Part shown: positions 12,103-19,777 of the stretch, in pieces | Layout of the letters: each line of letters opens with the position of its first letter | How positions within the stretch are numbered: the stretch's first letter is position 1 | Source of the DNA: a virus | Strand: one strand, 5' to 3' | Length of the DNA: 22,890 bases | Virus record (IMG/VR): IMGVR_UViG_3300030106_000952 | Location: 1-22,890 of that record | The notes under the pieces: generated by a model | What the model saw: only the letters and a program-made list of their open reading frames with translations | What the model was told of the DNA's origin: nothing | Databases searched by the model: none | Made by a program: the position numbers and the translations under genes

Positions 12103-12782
12103 TGTCAACAATCGTTGCATTTAAAGGATGGAATAGCTCTTTAACACCTTGGGGGTCTAGTACTTGGGGTGGTGAGGTTGCGTTCACGGGTGCAACGGCC
12201 TCTGTTGGTTCTATAGCAATTGATGCAGATGGTAATGTAGGTGTCTTTGGTGTTGCGGGGACAGGAGCAGTAGGGACCGTAACAGTTAATTTTGATTTTG
12301 CAGTTAGTGTAACGGGTGTTGCGGGCACTTCTGCTATCGACACAGTAAATGCTATTGGTTTAGGTAATATTTCTGTAACGGGCGTAGCGGGTACAAGCGC
12401 CTTGGGTAACATTTTTGAAACTCAAAATGGTGTTGCGGGTACAAGCGCTGTTGGCACAGTTACTACAACGGGTTTTGCTAACATCTCTGTAACAGGGTTA
12501 GCAGGTACAACGTCTTTAGGTAATACGTTTGAAACTTTAAATGGCGTGTCAGGTACAAGCGCTATTGGTACAGTCACTACTACAGGCTTTGCTAATATCG
12601 ATGTTTCAGGCGTAGCGGGAACTATGGCTATTGGTAGAACGACAGAAACGATTATACCAACTTGGGGCCAAATTATTCCAACACAGGACGCTAGTTATAG
12701 CACGGTCACGCCAAGTCAAACGCCTAGTTATAATACAATAACCCCAAGTCAAGATCCATCTTGGCTTGATAAAGCAGCATGA
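12102..12782 (+). CDS. Repeat-built surface protein
   Basis: A 226-residue protein built almost only of repeats. Residues 10-25 form a Trp/Gly motif (WNSSLTPWGSSTWGGE). Residues 28-183 hold seven good copies and one degenerate copy of a G-V-A-G-T-S-A-[VIL]-G-x-[VI] unit, partly as a 38-residue higher-order repeat (16 + 22 residues) present twice. Residues 191-223 are three copies of an 11-residue unit of the type [IV]-[IT]-P-[ST]-Q-x-[AP]-S-[YW]-x-x. It probably forms a beta-structured rod or multimeric surface element, but no function is known. It sits directly before the tail fibre. Confidence 0.75.
   Translation: MSTIVAFKGWNSSLTPWGSSTWGGEVAFTGATASVGSIAIDADGNVGVFGVAGTGAVGTVTVNFDFAVSVTGVAGTSAIDTVNAIGLGNISVTGVAGTSALGNIFETQNGVAGTSAVGTVTTTGFANISVTGLAGTTSLGNTFETLNGVSGTSAIGTVTTTGFANIDVSGVAGTMAIGRTTETIIPTWGQIIPTQDASYSTVTPSQTPSYNTITPSQDPSWLDKAA
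12183..12650 (+). repeat. Seven to eight VTGVAGTSA.GTV repeats
   Basis: Codes for residues 28-183 of the repeat protein. Units share GTAGCGGG/GTTGCGGG-type codons followed by GTACAAGCGC in several copies, and two 114-base blocks repeat as pairs (GVAGTSALGNIFETQN with GVAGTSAVGTVTTTGFANIS, and their second copies). Same unit as at 10009-10179. Confidence 0.9.
12672..12770 (+). repeat. Three 33-base repeats (11-residue units)
   Basis: Units encode IIPTQDASYST, VTPSQTPSYNT and ITPSQDPSWLD. The period is exact at 33 bases, and codons differ between copies while P-[ST]-Q and S-[YW] are kept. Confidence 0.85.
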
Positions 12783-12793
12783 GGATATAAAAA

Positions 12794-15700
12794 ATGCCAA
12801 GTACATATACAACCAACACAGGTATAGAAAAGATAGCCACAGGTGAGCAGTCGGGAACTTGGGGCAATACAACCAATACAAATTTAGATCTTATAGACCA
12901 GTCTACAAATGGTATTGTTGAAATTACGGTGTCGAGCGCGGCTACATCTGGATCGCCAAATAGCTTACCTATTACTAATGGAGCTTTATCAAATGGTAGA
13001 AACGTATACATTGAGTTTAAGGACGGTGGTGATTTAGGTGGCACTGTCTATTATCAACTTGATCCAAATGATGCAGAAAAAGTAGTTCATGTTAGAAATA
13101 ATCTAACGAATCAAGCCCTAATATTATTTCAAGGAACTTATAATTCTAGCAATGATATTGAAATACCTAACGGTAAAGATATGGTTGTAAAGTTTGACGG
13201 GGCGGGTTCTGGTGCTACTGTTGAACAGGTTGATAAAAACTTAAATCCTACAACTGTTGCCGTAACAGGCGCTATTGCCGTGACAGGTGATTATTCTTCT
13301 ACAACTTCTGGAACGTCAAATCTTAGACTAGGTGTCAACGCAGGTAATTCTATCGCTTCTGGTGGTAATTATAATGTTGCTGTTGGTGATGAAGCAGGAA
13401 CAGCTATTAATACAGGAGATGAAAATACTGTAGTAGGGTATAAGGCAGGAGAAGCTGTTACAACAGGTGTTAGAAACACTCTAATTGGTGCTACAGCAGG
13501 TGATGAAATTGTTGGTGGTGAACGTAATACTGCTGTGGGATATGGTGCATTACATTCTGAAACTGAAGGAGACAGAAATACTGCTGTTGGTGTATTTGCT
13601 TTAAGCACTCAAAACACTTCAACTGGTGGTAATGTCTATAATACTGGTGTTGGCTATGGAGCAGGTAATGCTATCACAACAGGTGTAAGAAATGTTATTG
13701 TAGGAGCGCAAGCTTTAGACGCAGAGACAGCAGGTAGTAGGTCTGTTGCAGTTGGGTATGCAGCACTAAGCGCACAAAATTTTACAACTGCTACGGATGT
13801 CTATAATACAGCAGTCGGTCATAATGCAGGTCTTAGTGTTACAACAGCTAGAAACAATACTCTTATAGGAGCTTTATCAGGTGATGCTTTAACAGTAGGT
13901 ACTGAAAATGTGGCTGTTGGTAAAGGTGCATTAAGCACTGACACTTCAGGTAGCAGATCAACAGCATTAGGTTTTGAAGCATTATTTACTCAAAATCAAT
14001 CAACTGCAGCAAATGCTTATAATGTTGCTGTGGGATATGCATCAGGTTTATCAGTCACAACAGGAATTAGAAATACTATAGTAGGAGCATTAGCAGGTGA
14101 TGCCTTAACAGTAGGTGAAGACAATGTTGCTATTGGAACAGATGCTCTTTCTACTGATACAGATGGTCACAGAACAGTTGCTGTTGGTAAAGGTGCATTA
14201 AACTCTCAACTTTTTGGAACTGGTACAAATACTTATAATGTAGCTGTTGGTTATGAAGCAGGAACTTCTGTTACTTCAGGTACAGGAAACACCTTAATAG
14301 GTGGGCAATCAGCAGATGCTTTAACAACAGGTGGAGAAAACACATCTGTTGGATACCTTGCTTTGACCACTGATACTGCAGGTAGTAGAAGCACAGCTAT
14401 AGGAAGAGGAGCATTAGCTACTCAAAATTTTACTACATCCACAAATGCTTACAATGTAGCTATTGGGTATGATGCAGGACTTGATATTACAACAGGATTA
14501 GAAAATACACTTATAGGAAGTTTAGCAGGAGATAATTACACAACAGGCAGTTATAATGTGGCTGTAGGAGTTGGAGCTTTAAGTACTGACCAATTAGGTA
14601 CTAGAAGTACAGCTATTGGAAATGCAGCTTTGTTTAATCAAAATCCGGGTACTACAACAACTATGTATAATGTGGCTATTGGTCATGTTGCAGGTGAATC
14701 TATTACAACAGGTATACAGAACACTCTTATAGGCGCACTAGCAGGTGATGCACTTACAGATGCTGATTATAATGTAGCTTTGGGAGTAACAGCTTTAAGT
14801 GGGGATACGAAGGGCAGTAAATCAACAGCAATAGGATATAGTACGCTTGTTAATCAAAACTTTACCGCTTCAACAAACACTAACAACACGGCAGTCGGTT
14901 TTGAAGCAGGAATGTCTGTCACAACAGGTTTTCAAAACACTCTTATAGGTGCTGCCGCAGGTGATGCTTTAACTACAGGTCAAGAAAATGTTGCTTTAGG
15001 ATATGCAGCTTTGAGTAATGATGATGTAGGAAACCATTCTGTTGCAATTGGATGGAACGCTTTAATATCTCAAAACTACAGTACATCTACAGACAGTAAT
15101 AATGTAGCAGTAGGTTGGAATTCTGGTTCAGCAATTACAACAGGTCTTAATAATACGTTTGTAGGTTCTCATGCAGGTGATGGAACAGATGATGGTGGTA
15201 ATAATGTGGCAGTGGGGTATCAAGCATTAAGTGCTAATTGTGGAAACAGTAATACAGCAGTGGGATATCAAGCGTTAGCTGTTTGCACTGGTTCAGACAA
15301 TACCTGTGTCGGTCTTTTGGCAGGAAGTAATGTAACCTCTGGCTCTAATAATCTTTTTTTAGGACATGATGCAGGTATAACAGGAAGTCCGGGTGGAAAT
15401 TTTGCAGCAGCTTCCAATGAAATTGTTTTGGGAGATGAAAATATCACTGACTTTAATTGTCAAGTTTCATTAACTGTAGCTTCTGACCAGAGAGATAAAA
15501 CAGATTTTACTGCCTTAGATTTAGGTATGAATTTTGTAAAAGCTCTTAAACCATACACTTTTAAATGGGATAAAAGGTCAAAGTATATCGATAAGACAGA
15601 CCCCTCTGTGGATTTAAACAAAGTTACAACAGATGGAACACATAAAGAAGATCAATTAGATGTTGGTTTTAAAGCTCAAGACGTTGTGGCATTAGAAGAA

Positions 15701-15856
15701 GCATCTAATTATAAGATTTCAGATAAAACAAATTTAACTGTAAATCTTTCTAGTGATGGAAAACAATATGCTATGAGATATGAAAAGTTAGTTCCTATTC
15801 TTGTAAAAGCCATACAAGAATTAGAAGCTAGAGTTGCAACCTTAGAAGGAGGATAA
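12794..15856 (+). CDS. Tail fibre with 72-residue repeats and S74 self-cleaving chaperone
   Basis: A 1020-residue fibre. The N-terminus (TYTTNTGIEKIATGEQSGTW, then NTNLDLIDQ) is a head module I recognise from marine phage fibres and probably anchors it to the tail. Residues 192-864 form a long beta-structured shaft of N-T-A-V-G-x-x-A-type rungs resembling YadA/Hep_Hag heads of trimeric adhesins. From residue 228 these form eight units, seven of 72 and one of 55 residues. The C-terminus (897-1020) is an intramolecular chaperone of the Peptidase_S74 type starting SDQRDKTDF, with Ser897 and Lys902 as the likely catalytic pair (spacing of five, as in endosialidase), and a final coiled coil LVKAIQELEARVATLE. 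It should trimerise, fold the shaft and cut itself off. Confidence 0.9.
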   Translation: MPSTYTTNTGIEKIATGEQSGTWGNTTNTNLDLIDQSTNGIVEITVSSAATSGSPNSLPITNGALSNGRNVYIEFKDGGDLGGTVYYQLDPNDAEKVVHVRNNLTNQALILFQGTYNSSNDIEIPNGKDMVVKFDGAGSGATVEQVDKNLNPTTVAVTGAIAVTGDYSSTTSGTSNLRLGVNAGNSIASGGNYNVAVGDEAGTAINTGDENTVVGYKAGEAVTTGVRNTLIGATAGDEIVGGERNTAVGYGALHSETEGDRNTAVGVFALSTQNTSTGGNVYNTGVGYGAGNAITTGVRNVIVGAQALDAETAGSRSVAVGYAALSAQNFTTATDVYNTAVGHNAGLSVTTARNNTLIGALSGDALTVGTENVAVGKGALSTDTSGSRSTALGFEALFTQNQSTAANAYNVAVGYASGLSVTTGIRNTIVGALAGDALTVGEDNVAIGTDALSTDTDGHRTVAVGKGALNSQLFGTGTNTYNVAVGYEAGTSVTSGTGNTLIGGQSADALTTGGENTSVGYLALTTDTAGSRSTAIGRGALATQNFTTSTNAYNVAIGYDAGLDITTGLENTLIGSLAGDNYTTGSYNVAVGVGALSTDQLGTRSTAIGNAALFNQNPGTTTTMYNVAIGHVAGESITTGIQNTLIGALAGDALTDADYNVALGVTALSGDTKGSKSTAIGYSTLVNQNFTASTNTNNTAVGFEAGMSVTTGFQNTLIGAAAGDALTTGQENVALGYAALSNDDVGNHSVAIGWNALISQNYSTSTDSNNVAVGWNSGSAITTGLNNTFVGSHAGDGTDDGGNNVAVGYQALSANCGNSNTAVGYQALAVCTGSDNTCVGLLAGSNVTSGSNNLFLGHDAGITGSPGGNFAAASNEIVLGDENITDFNCQVSLTVASDQRDKTDFTALDLGMNFVKALKPYTFKWDKRSKYIDKTDPSVDLNKVTTDGTHKEDQLDVGFKAQDVVALEEASNYKISDKTNLTVNLSSDGKQYAMRYEKLVPILVKAIQELEARVATLEGG
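13367..15385 (+). repeat. Fibre shaft repeats, 216-base period
   Basis: Residues 192-864. Eight regular units begin at residues 228, 300, 355, 427, 499, 571, 643 and 715. Each has four rungs of about 16-22 residues (NTLIGALAGDALTTG.., NVAVG..ALSTDT.GSR, STAIG..AL..QN....N.YN, VAIGY.AG..ITTG..). The second unit has 55 residues, 17 short. The last partial unit (787 onwards) contains the only three shaft cysteines. Confidence 0.92.
15482..15856 (+). other. Peptidase S74 intramolecular chaperone domain
   Basis: Codes for residues 897-1020 of the fibre. The pattern S-D-x-R-x-K, then F.KWDKR, LDVGFKAQDV and a C-terminal coiled coil match the S74 family, which cleaves just before the Ser after trimer folding. 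The mature fibre would end at Ala896. Confidence 0.85.
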
Positions 15857-15857
15857 A

Positions 15858-16130
15858 ATGGCAGAAACAAGAACAGATGAACAAATAGCAAAAAACTACA
15901 AAGCTATGGGAGACAGTGTAGATCTCATACAATCTATTGTCACAGCAAAGAAAAATGATAATGGTGAGTTGATGGTCATGCAAGGTGCTACAGATGCTGA
16001 AAAGAAAGAAAGAGTCAATATTAACGTAGGTTATATTGAATACATGAAAGCATTGACTGACTGGAAAGGCAATGAAGATTGGACAGATGTAGACAAAGCC
16101 ATTACAGATGGTAAGGCTTATGTAGGTTAA
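15858..16130 (+). CDS. Small acidic protein following the fibre
   Basis: A 90-residue acidic, helical protein behind a full AGGAGG (15847-15852) that overlaps the end of the fibre gene. Seen: RTDEQIAKNYKAMGDSVDLI, a central TDAEKKERVNINVGYIEYMK and TDWKGNEDWTDVDKAITDGK. The position right after a fibre suggests a fibre-assembly or fibre-bound helper, as is common in phages, but there is no family match I can name. The strong ribosome site suggests it is well expressed. Confidence 0.78.
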   Translation: MAETRTDEQIAKNYKAMGDSVDLIQSIVTAKKNDNGELMVMQGATDAEKKERVNINVGYIEYMKALTDWKGNEDWTDVDKAITDGKAYVG

Positions 16131-16135
16131 TATGT

Positions 16136-18058
16136 ATGCCTCTAACAAAACTACAATTCAGACCAGGAATAAATAAAGAAACAACGTCTTTTGCAAATGA
16201 AGGCGGTTGGTTTGATTGTGATAAAGTACGTTTTAGGTTTGGAACTCCTGAAAAAATAGGAGGATGGATTAAACGCTCAGGTAGTAGCTTTTTAGGAACA
16301 GCCAGAGCTTTACACGCATGGGTTGCCATAGATGGCACACAATTTTTAGGCGTTGGAACTCATTTAAAATATTACATAGAAGAGGGTGGAGGTTACAACG
16401 ATGCTACGCCCTTACGTGAAACAACGGCATCTGGAGGCGCCACTTTTTCCGCGACCAACGGATCTGCGGTCATAACAGTTACAGACAGTAATCATGGGGC
16501 AGTTGCAGGAGATTTTGTTACTTTTAGCGGGGCGGCCACGCTTGGTGGTAACATTACTGCTGATATTTTAAATCAAGAATATCAAATAGATGAAATAGTC
16601 TCTACAACGCAATATAAGTTTTCTGCAAGAACGGTTTCTACAATAGCTTCTATCACAGATGATAATCAATTAAACCCAACTGCGGTATTAGCCAATTCCA
16701 GTGACTCTGGAAACGGGGGTAGCTCTGTTGTAGCAGCTTATCAAGTTAATGTTGGATTAGACACGACGGTATCAGGAAATGGTTGGGGTGCAGGCACTTG
16801 GGGACGTGGTACATGGGGTAGTGGTACTTCACTAACCGCAACGGGTGCTACATTAAGAATATGGTCTCACGATAATTTTGGTGAGGATTTAGTTTTTTGT
16901 ATTAGAGATGCAGGTATATTTTACTGGGATAAAAGTGCTAAGTCGGCTCCAATGGCCCGTGCGGTAAGACTTAATGAGTTAGCAGGTGCAGATAGCACTG
17001 TTCCAACTAAAGCAAAAGTTGTTTTGGTATCTGATAGAGACAGGCATATTATTGCTTTTGGTTGTGACCCTGAAACAGATGTAGGTACACAAGATCCGTT
17101 GCTTATACGTTTTTGCAGTCAAGCAGATCCTACTACTTGGCAGTCTTTACCCACTAATACAGCAGGTGATTTAAGAGTAAGCTCTGGATCTGAAATTATT
17201 ACGGCTGTTGAAACAAAACAACAAATCTTGGTTTTTACTGACGTATCTTTACACGCCATGCAGTTTTTAGGACCACCTTTTACTTTTGGTATAACCTTAA
17301 TATCAAAAAATATTACTATTGTAGGTCCTTTGGGTGCTATAGCTGTAGAAGATAGTGTGTTCTGGATGGGATCAGAAGAGTTTTACGTTTATTCAGGACA
17401 GGTGCAAAAATTACCTTGCACGGTAAAAGATCATGTATTTAACGATTTTAATACCTCGCAAGCAGAAAAAGTAACAGCAGGAGTTAATTCTAGTTTTGGT
17501 GAAATATGGTGGTTTTATCCATCTGCTAATTCAGAAGAAGTAGACAAGTATGTTATTTATAATTACCAACAGCAAATATGGTACATAGGTTCTCTTGAAA
17601 GAACCGTATGGTTAGATAGAGGTATTAATAGTCAACCAACAGCAGCCCAAGACGGTTATCTATATTCACATGAAACAGGTTTTAGTGATGGTAGTACAGA
17701 GCCCGCTACAGCTATATCGTCTCACATAGAAAGTAGCCAACTGGATATTGGAGACGGAGAAAACTTTGTGTTTTTAAAAAGAGTCATACCTGATGTAACT
17801 TTTGAAGGCACTGAGGCCGATAATCCTTTACTTAATTTTACACTTAAAACTAGAAACTTTCCAGGTGGTAAGTATTTACAAACAGAGACCAAAGAAGTTT
17901 CTCGGTCTTCTACGACCCCCGTTGAACAATTCACGGACCAAGTGCATATAAGATTAAGGGGTAGATCATTTGCCTTGAGACTAGAAGAAAGTGTAATAGG
18001 TAATCGTTGGCGCTTGGGATTACCAAGAATAGATATTAGACCTGACGGGAGAAGATAG
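16136..18058 (+). CDS. Tail nozzle/stabilisation protein (T7 gp12- or P22 gp10-type role)
   Basis: A 640-residue protein with the N-terminal signature of large short-tail phage tube proteins: LQFRPGINKETTSFANEGGW (6-25), then KVRFRFGTPEKIGGW. A phage domain of the G-D-x-V-T-F-S-G-A type is inserted at about 98-166 (ITVTDSNHGAVAGDFVTFSG), followed by a Trp/Gly motif (GWGAGTWGRGTWGSG, 216-230). The rest has repeated blade-like strands (DLVFCIRDAGIFYWDKSAKS, VLVSDRDRHIIAFGCDPETD, QQILVFTDVSLHAMQFLGPP, SVFWMGSEEFYVYSGQVQKL) that fit a beta-propeller, and a jelly-roll-like C-terminus. It probably forms the tail tip through which DNA leaves. The start at 16136 is chosen over an out-of-frame ATG at 16132. 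The stop overlaps a GTG start. Confidence 0.78.
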   Translation: MPLTKLQFRPGINKETTSFANEGGWFDCDKVRFRFGTPEKIGGWIKRSGSSFLGTARALHAWVAIDGTQFLGVGTHLKYYIEEGGGYNDATPLRETTASGGATFSATNGSAVITVTDSNHGAVAGDFVTFSGAATLGGNITADILNQEYQIDEIVSTTQYKFSARTVSTIASITDDNQLNPTAVLANSSDSGNGGSSVVAAYQVNVGLDTTVSGNGWGAGTWGRGTWGSGTSLTATGATLRIWSHDNFGEDLVFCIRDAGIFYWDKSAKSAPMARAVRLNELAGADSTVPTKAKVVLVSDRDRHIIAFGCDPETDVGTQDPLLIRFCSQADPTTWQSLPTNTAGDLRVSSGSEIITAVETKQQILVFTDVSLHAMQFLGPPFTFGITLISKNITIVGPLGAIAVEDSVFWMGSEEFYVYSGQVQKLPCTVKDHVFNDFNTSQAEKVTAGVNSSFGEIWWFYPSANSEEVDKYVIYNYQQQIWYIGSLERTVWLDRGINSQPTAAQDGYLYSHETGFSDGSTEPATAISSHIESSQLDIGDGENFVFLKRVIPDVTFEGTEADNPLLNFTLKTRNFPGGKYLQTETKEVSRSSTTPVEQFTDQVHIRLRGRSFALRLEESVIGNRWRLGLPRIDIRPDGRR

Positions 18059-18351
18059 TGTCAAGAGGATTAGTACAACCGTTTTTTCCAACCCCACCAA
18101 AAGAATATCAAGATGCTTATATGGCAGAGGTGGTAAGGGCGTTTTCCGTGTTTTTATCACAGGTAAACAATGCAGGTCCTTGGCGGGCCACGGATCTTGT
18201 GCTTACAAATTTACAAACAAATGACCAAGGATTAGAAATAGGGGCTTTATTTAATCAAGAAGGTACATTAAAGATTGTTATAGCTAATAGTCCACACTTG
18301 TCTGGATTATCAGCTACAGGTGGGGTTGGCTCAGTTTCTGTAACTACTTAG
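18058..18351 (+). CDS. Small conserved tail protein (97 aa), GTG start
   Basis: A 97-residue protein that follows the nozzle-like gene in related marine phages, as far as I recall. It begins at GTG overlapping the previous TAG (TAGTG), one of the few non-ATG starts here; no ATG lies near. Seen: SRGLVQPFFPTPPKEYQDAY (2-21), a helix AEVVRAFSVFLSQVNNAGPW, then GLEIGALFNQEGTLKIVIAN and an end in SGLSATGGVGSVSVTT, which resembles a worn copy of the VTG.AGTSAVGTVT repeat seen elsewhere. A tail role is inferred from context. Confidence 0.72.
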   Translation: MSRGLVQPFFPTPPKEYQDAYMAEVVRAFSVFLSQVNNAGPWRATDLVLTNLQTNDQGLEIGALFNQEGTLKIVIANSPHLSGLSATGGVGSVSVTT

Positions 18352-18400
18352 TCTGGACTAGAAAGTAAAAAAGTAGTATGGTATTTAAAAAGGAATAGGT

Positions 18401-19777
18401 ATGGCTACATCAACATTTGCAGAAATAGAGATACCAGAAGGCGGTATAGCTGATTTTGTTATGTCAAAAGCCAATCTTGATTTACTAGCAAAAGAAGAAG
18501 CCGACAAATTATTTGGGCAAAAAGGTGTTGCCGAGTTTCAGGATGTTGCTAAACGTATGGCAGAATATGGTCGCTACGGTGACGATATGGTTGTCCATGT
18601 TGAAAGTGGTGAGATAGTTGTACCAAAAGTTCTAGTTGAAAAAAACCCAAAATTAAAAGAATCCATTTTTGAGAACCTTAGAGAACAGGGTGTCGAAAAC
18701 CCAGAACAATACGTTGTGGGTCACTCTAAAAATAGCGTTAATCCCAACACAGGATTAGTTGAATTTAATATATTTAAAGGTATAGAGAAGGCTTTTAAGG
18801 GCGTTGTAAATGTAGTCAAAAAAGTATTACCTGCAATTTTACCTATCGCATTATCTTTTACACCCCTTGGTCCTGTTTATGGGGCAGCTATAGGATCAGG
18901 TATTGCAGGGCTAGCTAGTGGTCAAAGTATTGGAGAAGCTGCTACTAGTGCGTTAGTAGGTGGTTTAACTGGATTAGCTAAAAGTGGAGTTGGAGCATTA
19001 TTTAACAATAAAAGCCCTGTATCTGCGATGGGTCAAGCATTAAGAAATCCTTTTGGCAGGGTAGGAGAAACACTAGCTAACTTTGGTCAAGGGACTTTTA
19101 CAGGTGGATTTAGTGGAGATACTGTTCTATCTGGAGAAACAAAAACAGGTAAAAATGACATAAAAACAGATAAGGACCCCTCTTTTTTTCAAAAAGCAAA
19201 AGATACTTTATTACCTCCAAGCCCAACGCAAACTGAAATTTCTAATAGAACTAGAGAAATTATAGATGAATTTGCTGCTGATAGAATTACTATAACACCT
19301 GAAAAAGCATTAGAGATGGCCACCAAAGAGCTAACCCCAGGATTTATGGATTATTTACCCCTTGCAGGTGCTACTTTGGGTGTAACGGCTTTGGCAGGTG
19401 GATTTGATAAAGAGGAAAAAGATCCTTTTGCAGATGTAGAAACAGGATCTGATTTAATAGAGAAAAATAGATTTAGATATGTTACTCCAAACCTAAGATC
19501 TTATGGATCTTTTGGACCTTATGAAGTAGCAACACCCTCCTATGCACAGCAGTTTGCTAAGAAGGGCGGAGAAATTTTTCCAAGGCGCACAGGTGGCATA
19601 GACCCAAGCGAGGGCATACCTAATAAGGATAGTGTAAGAGCTATGTTACTTCCAGGTGAGTTTGTAATGACAAAAGGTGCTGTAAAAGGTTTGGGCAATG
19701 GTAATGTAAGAGAGGGTATCAAAAAGATGTACTCTGTAATGCGAGATCTTGAGAGTCGTAGCAAGAGGATGGCTTAA
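18401..19777 (+). CDS. Putative internal/ejection protein with two GE-V motifs
   Basis: A 458-residue protein. Residues 61-75 are DDMVVHVESGEIVVP, followed by LKESIFENLREQGVENPEQY, and 408-425 include KDSVRAMLLPGEFVMTKGAV, a motif resembling the S-[DV]-S-[VI]-x-A-[ML]-L-x-x-G-E-[FY]-V segment near the ends of many tape measure proteins. Between them is a long hydrophobic, Gly/Ala-rich region (about 140-205, VLPAILPIALSFTPLGPVYG, GSGIAGLASGQSIGEAATSA) able to sit in a membrane. The C-terminal FAKKGGEIFPRRTGG carries the recurring GG motif. The location after tail genes suggests a protein ejected with the DNA into the cell envelope, which is inference. The ribosome site AAAAGGAAT lies in a 49-base gap before it. 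Confidence 0.72.
   Translation: MATSTFAEIEIPEGGIADFVMSKANLDLLAKEEADKLFGQKGVAEFQDVAKRMAEYGRYGDDMVVHVESGEIVVPKVLVEKNPKLKESIFENLREQGVENPEQYVVGHSKNSVNPNTGLVEFNIFKGIEKAFKGVVNVVKKVLPAILPIALSFTPLGPVYGAAIGSGIAGLASGQSIGEAATSALVGGLTGLAKSGVGALFNNKSPVSAMGQALRNPFGRVGETLANFGQGTFTGGFSGDTVLSGETKTGKNDIKTDKDPSFFQKAKDTLLPPSPTQTEISNRTREIIDEFAADRITITPEKALEMATKELTPGFMDYLPLAGATLGVTALAGGFDKEEKDPFADVETGSDLIEKNRFRYVTPNLRSYGSFGPYEVATPSYAQQFAKKGGEIFPRRTGGIDPSEGIPNKDSVRAMLLPGEFVMTKGAVKGLGNGNVREGIKKMYSVMRDLESRSKRMA

Noticed and set aside
12089-12412. 107-codon minus-strand frame with regular AVPATPVT-like repeats
   Set aside because: The regularity is only the reflection of the GTSA repeats on the other strand.
18352-18400. 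Promoter in the 49-base gap before the ejection-like gene
   Set aside because: TATGGT resembles a -10 box but I found no acceptable -35 at the right distance; only a ribosome site (AAGGAAT) is supported.
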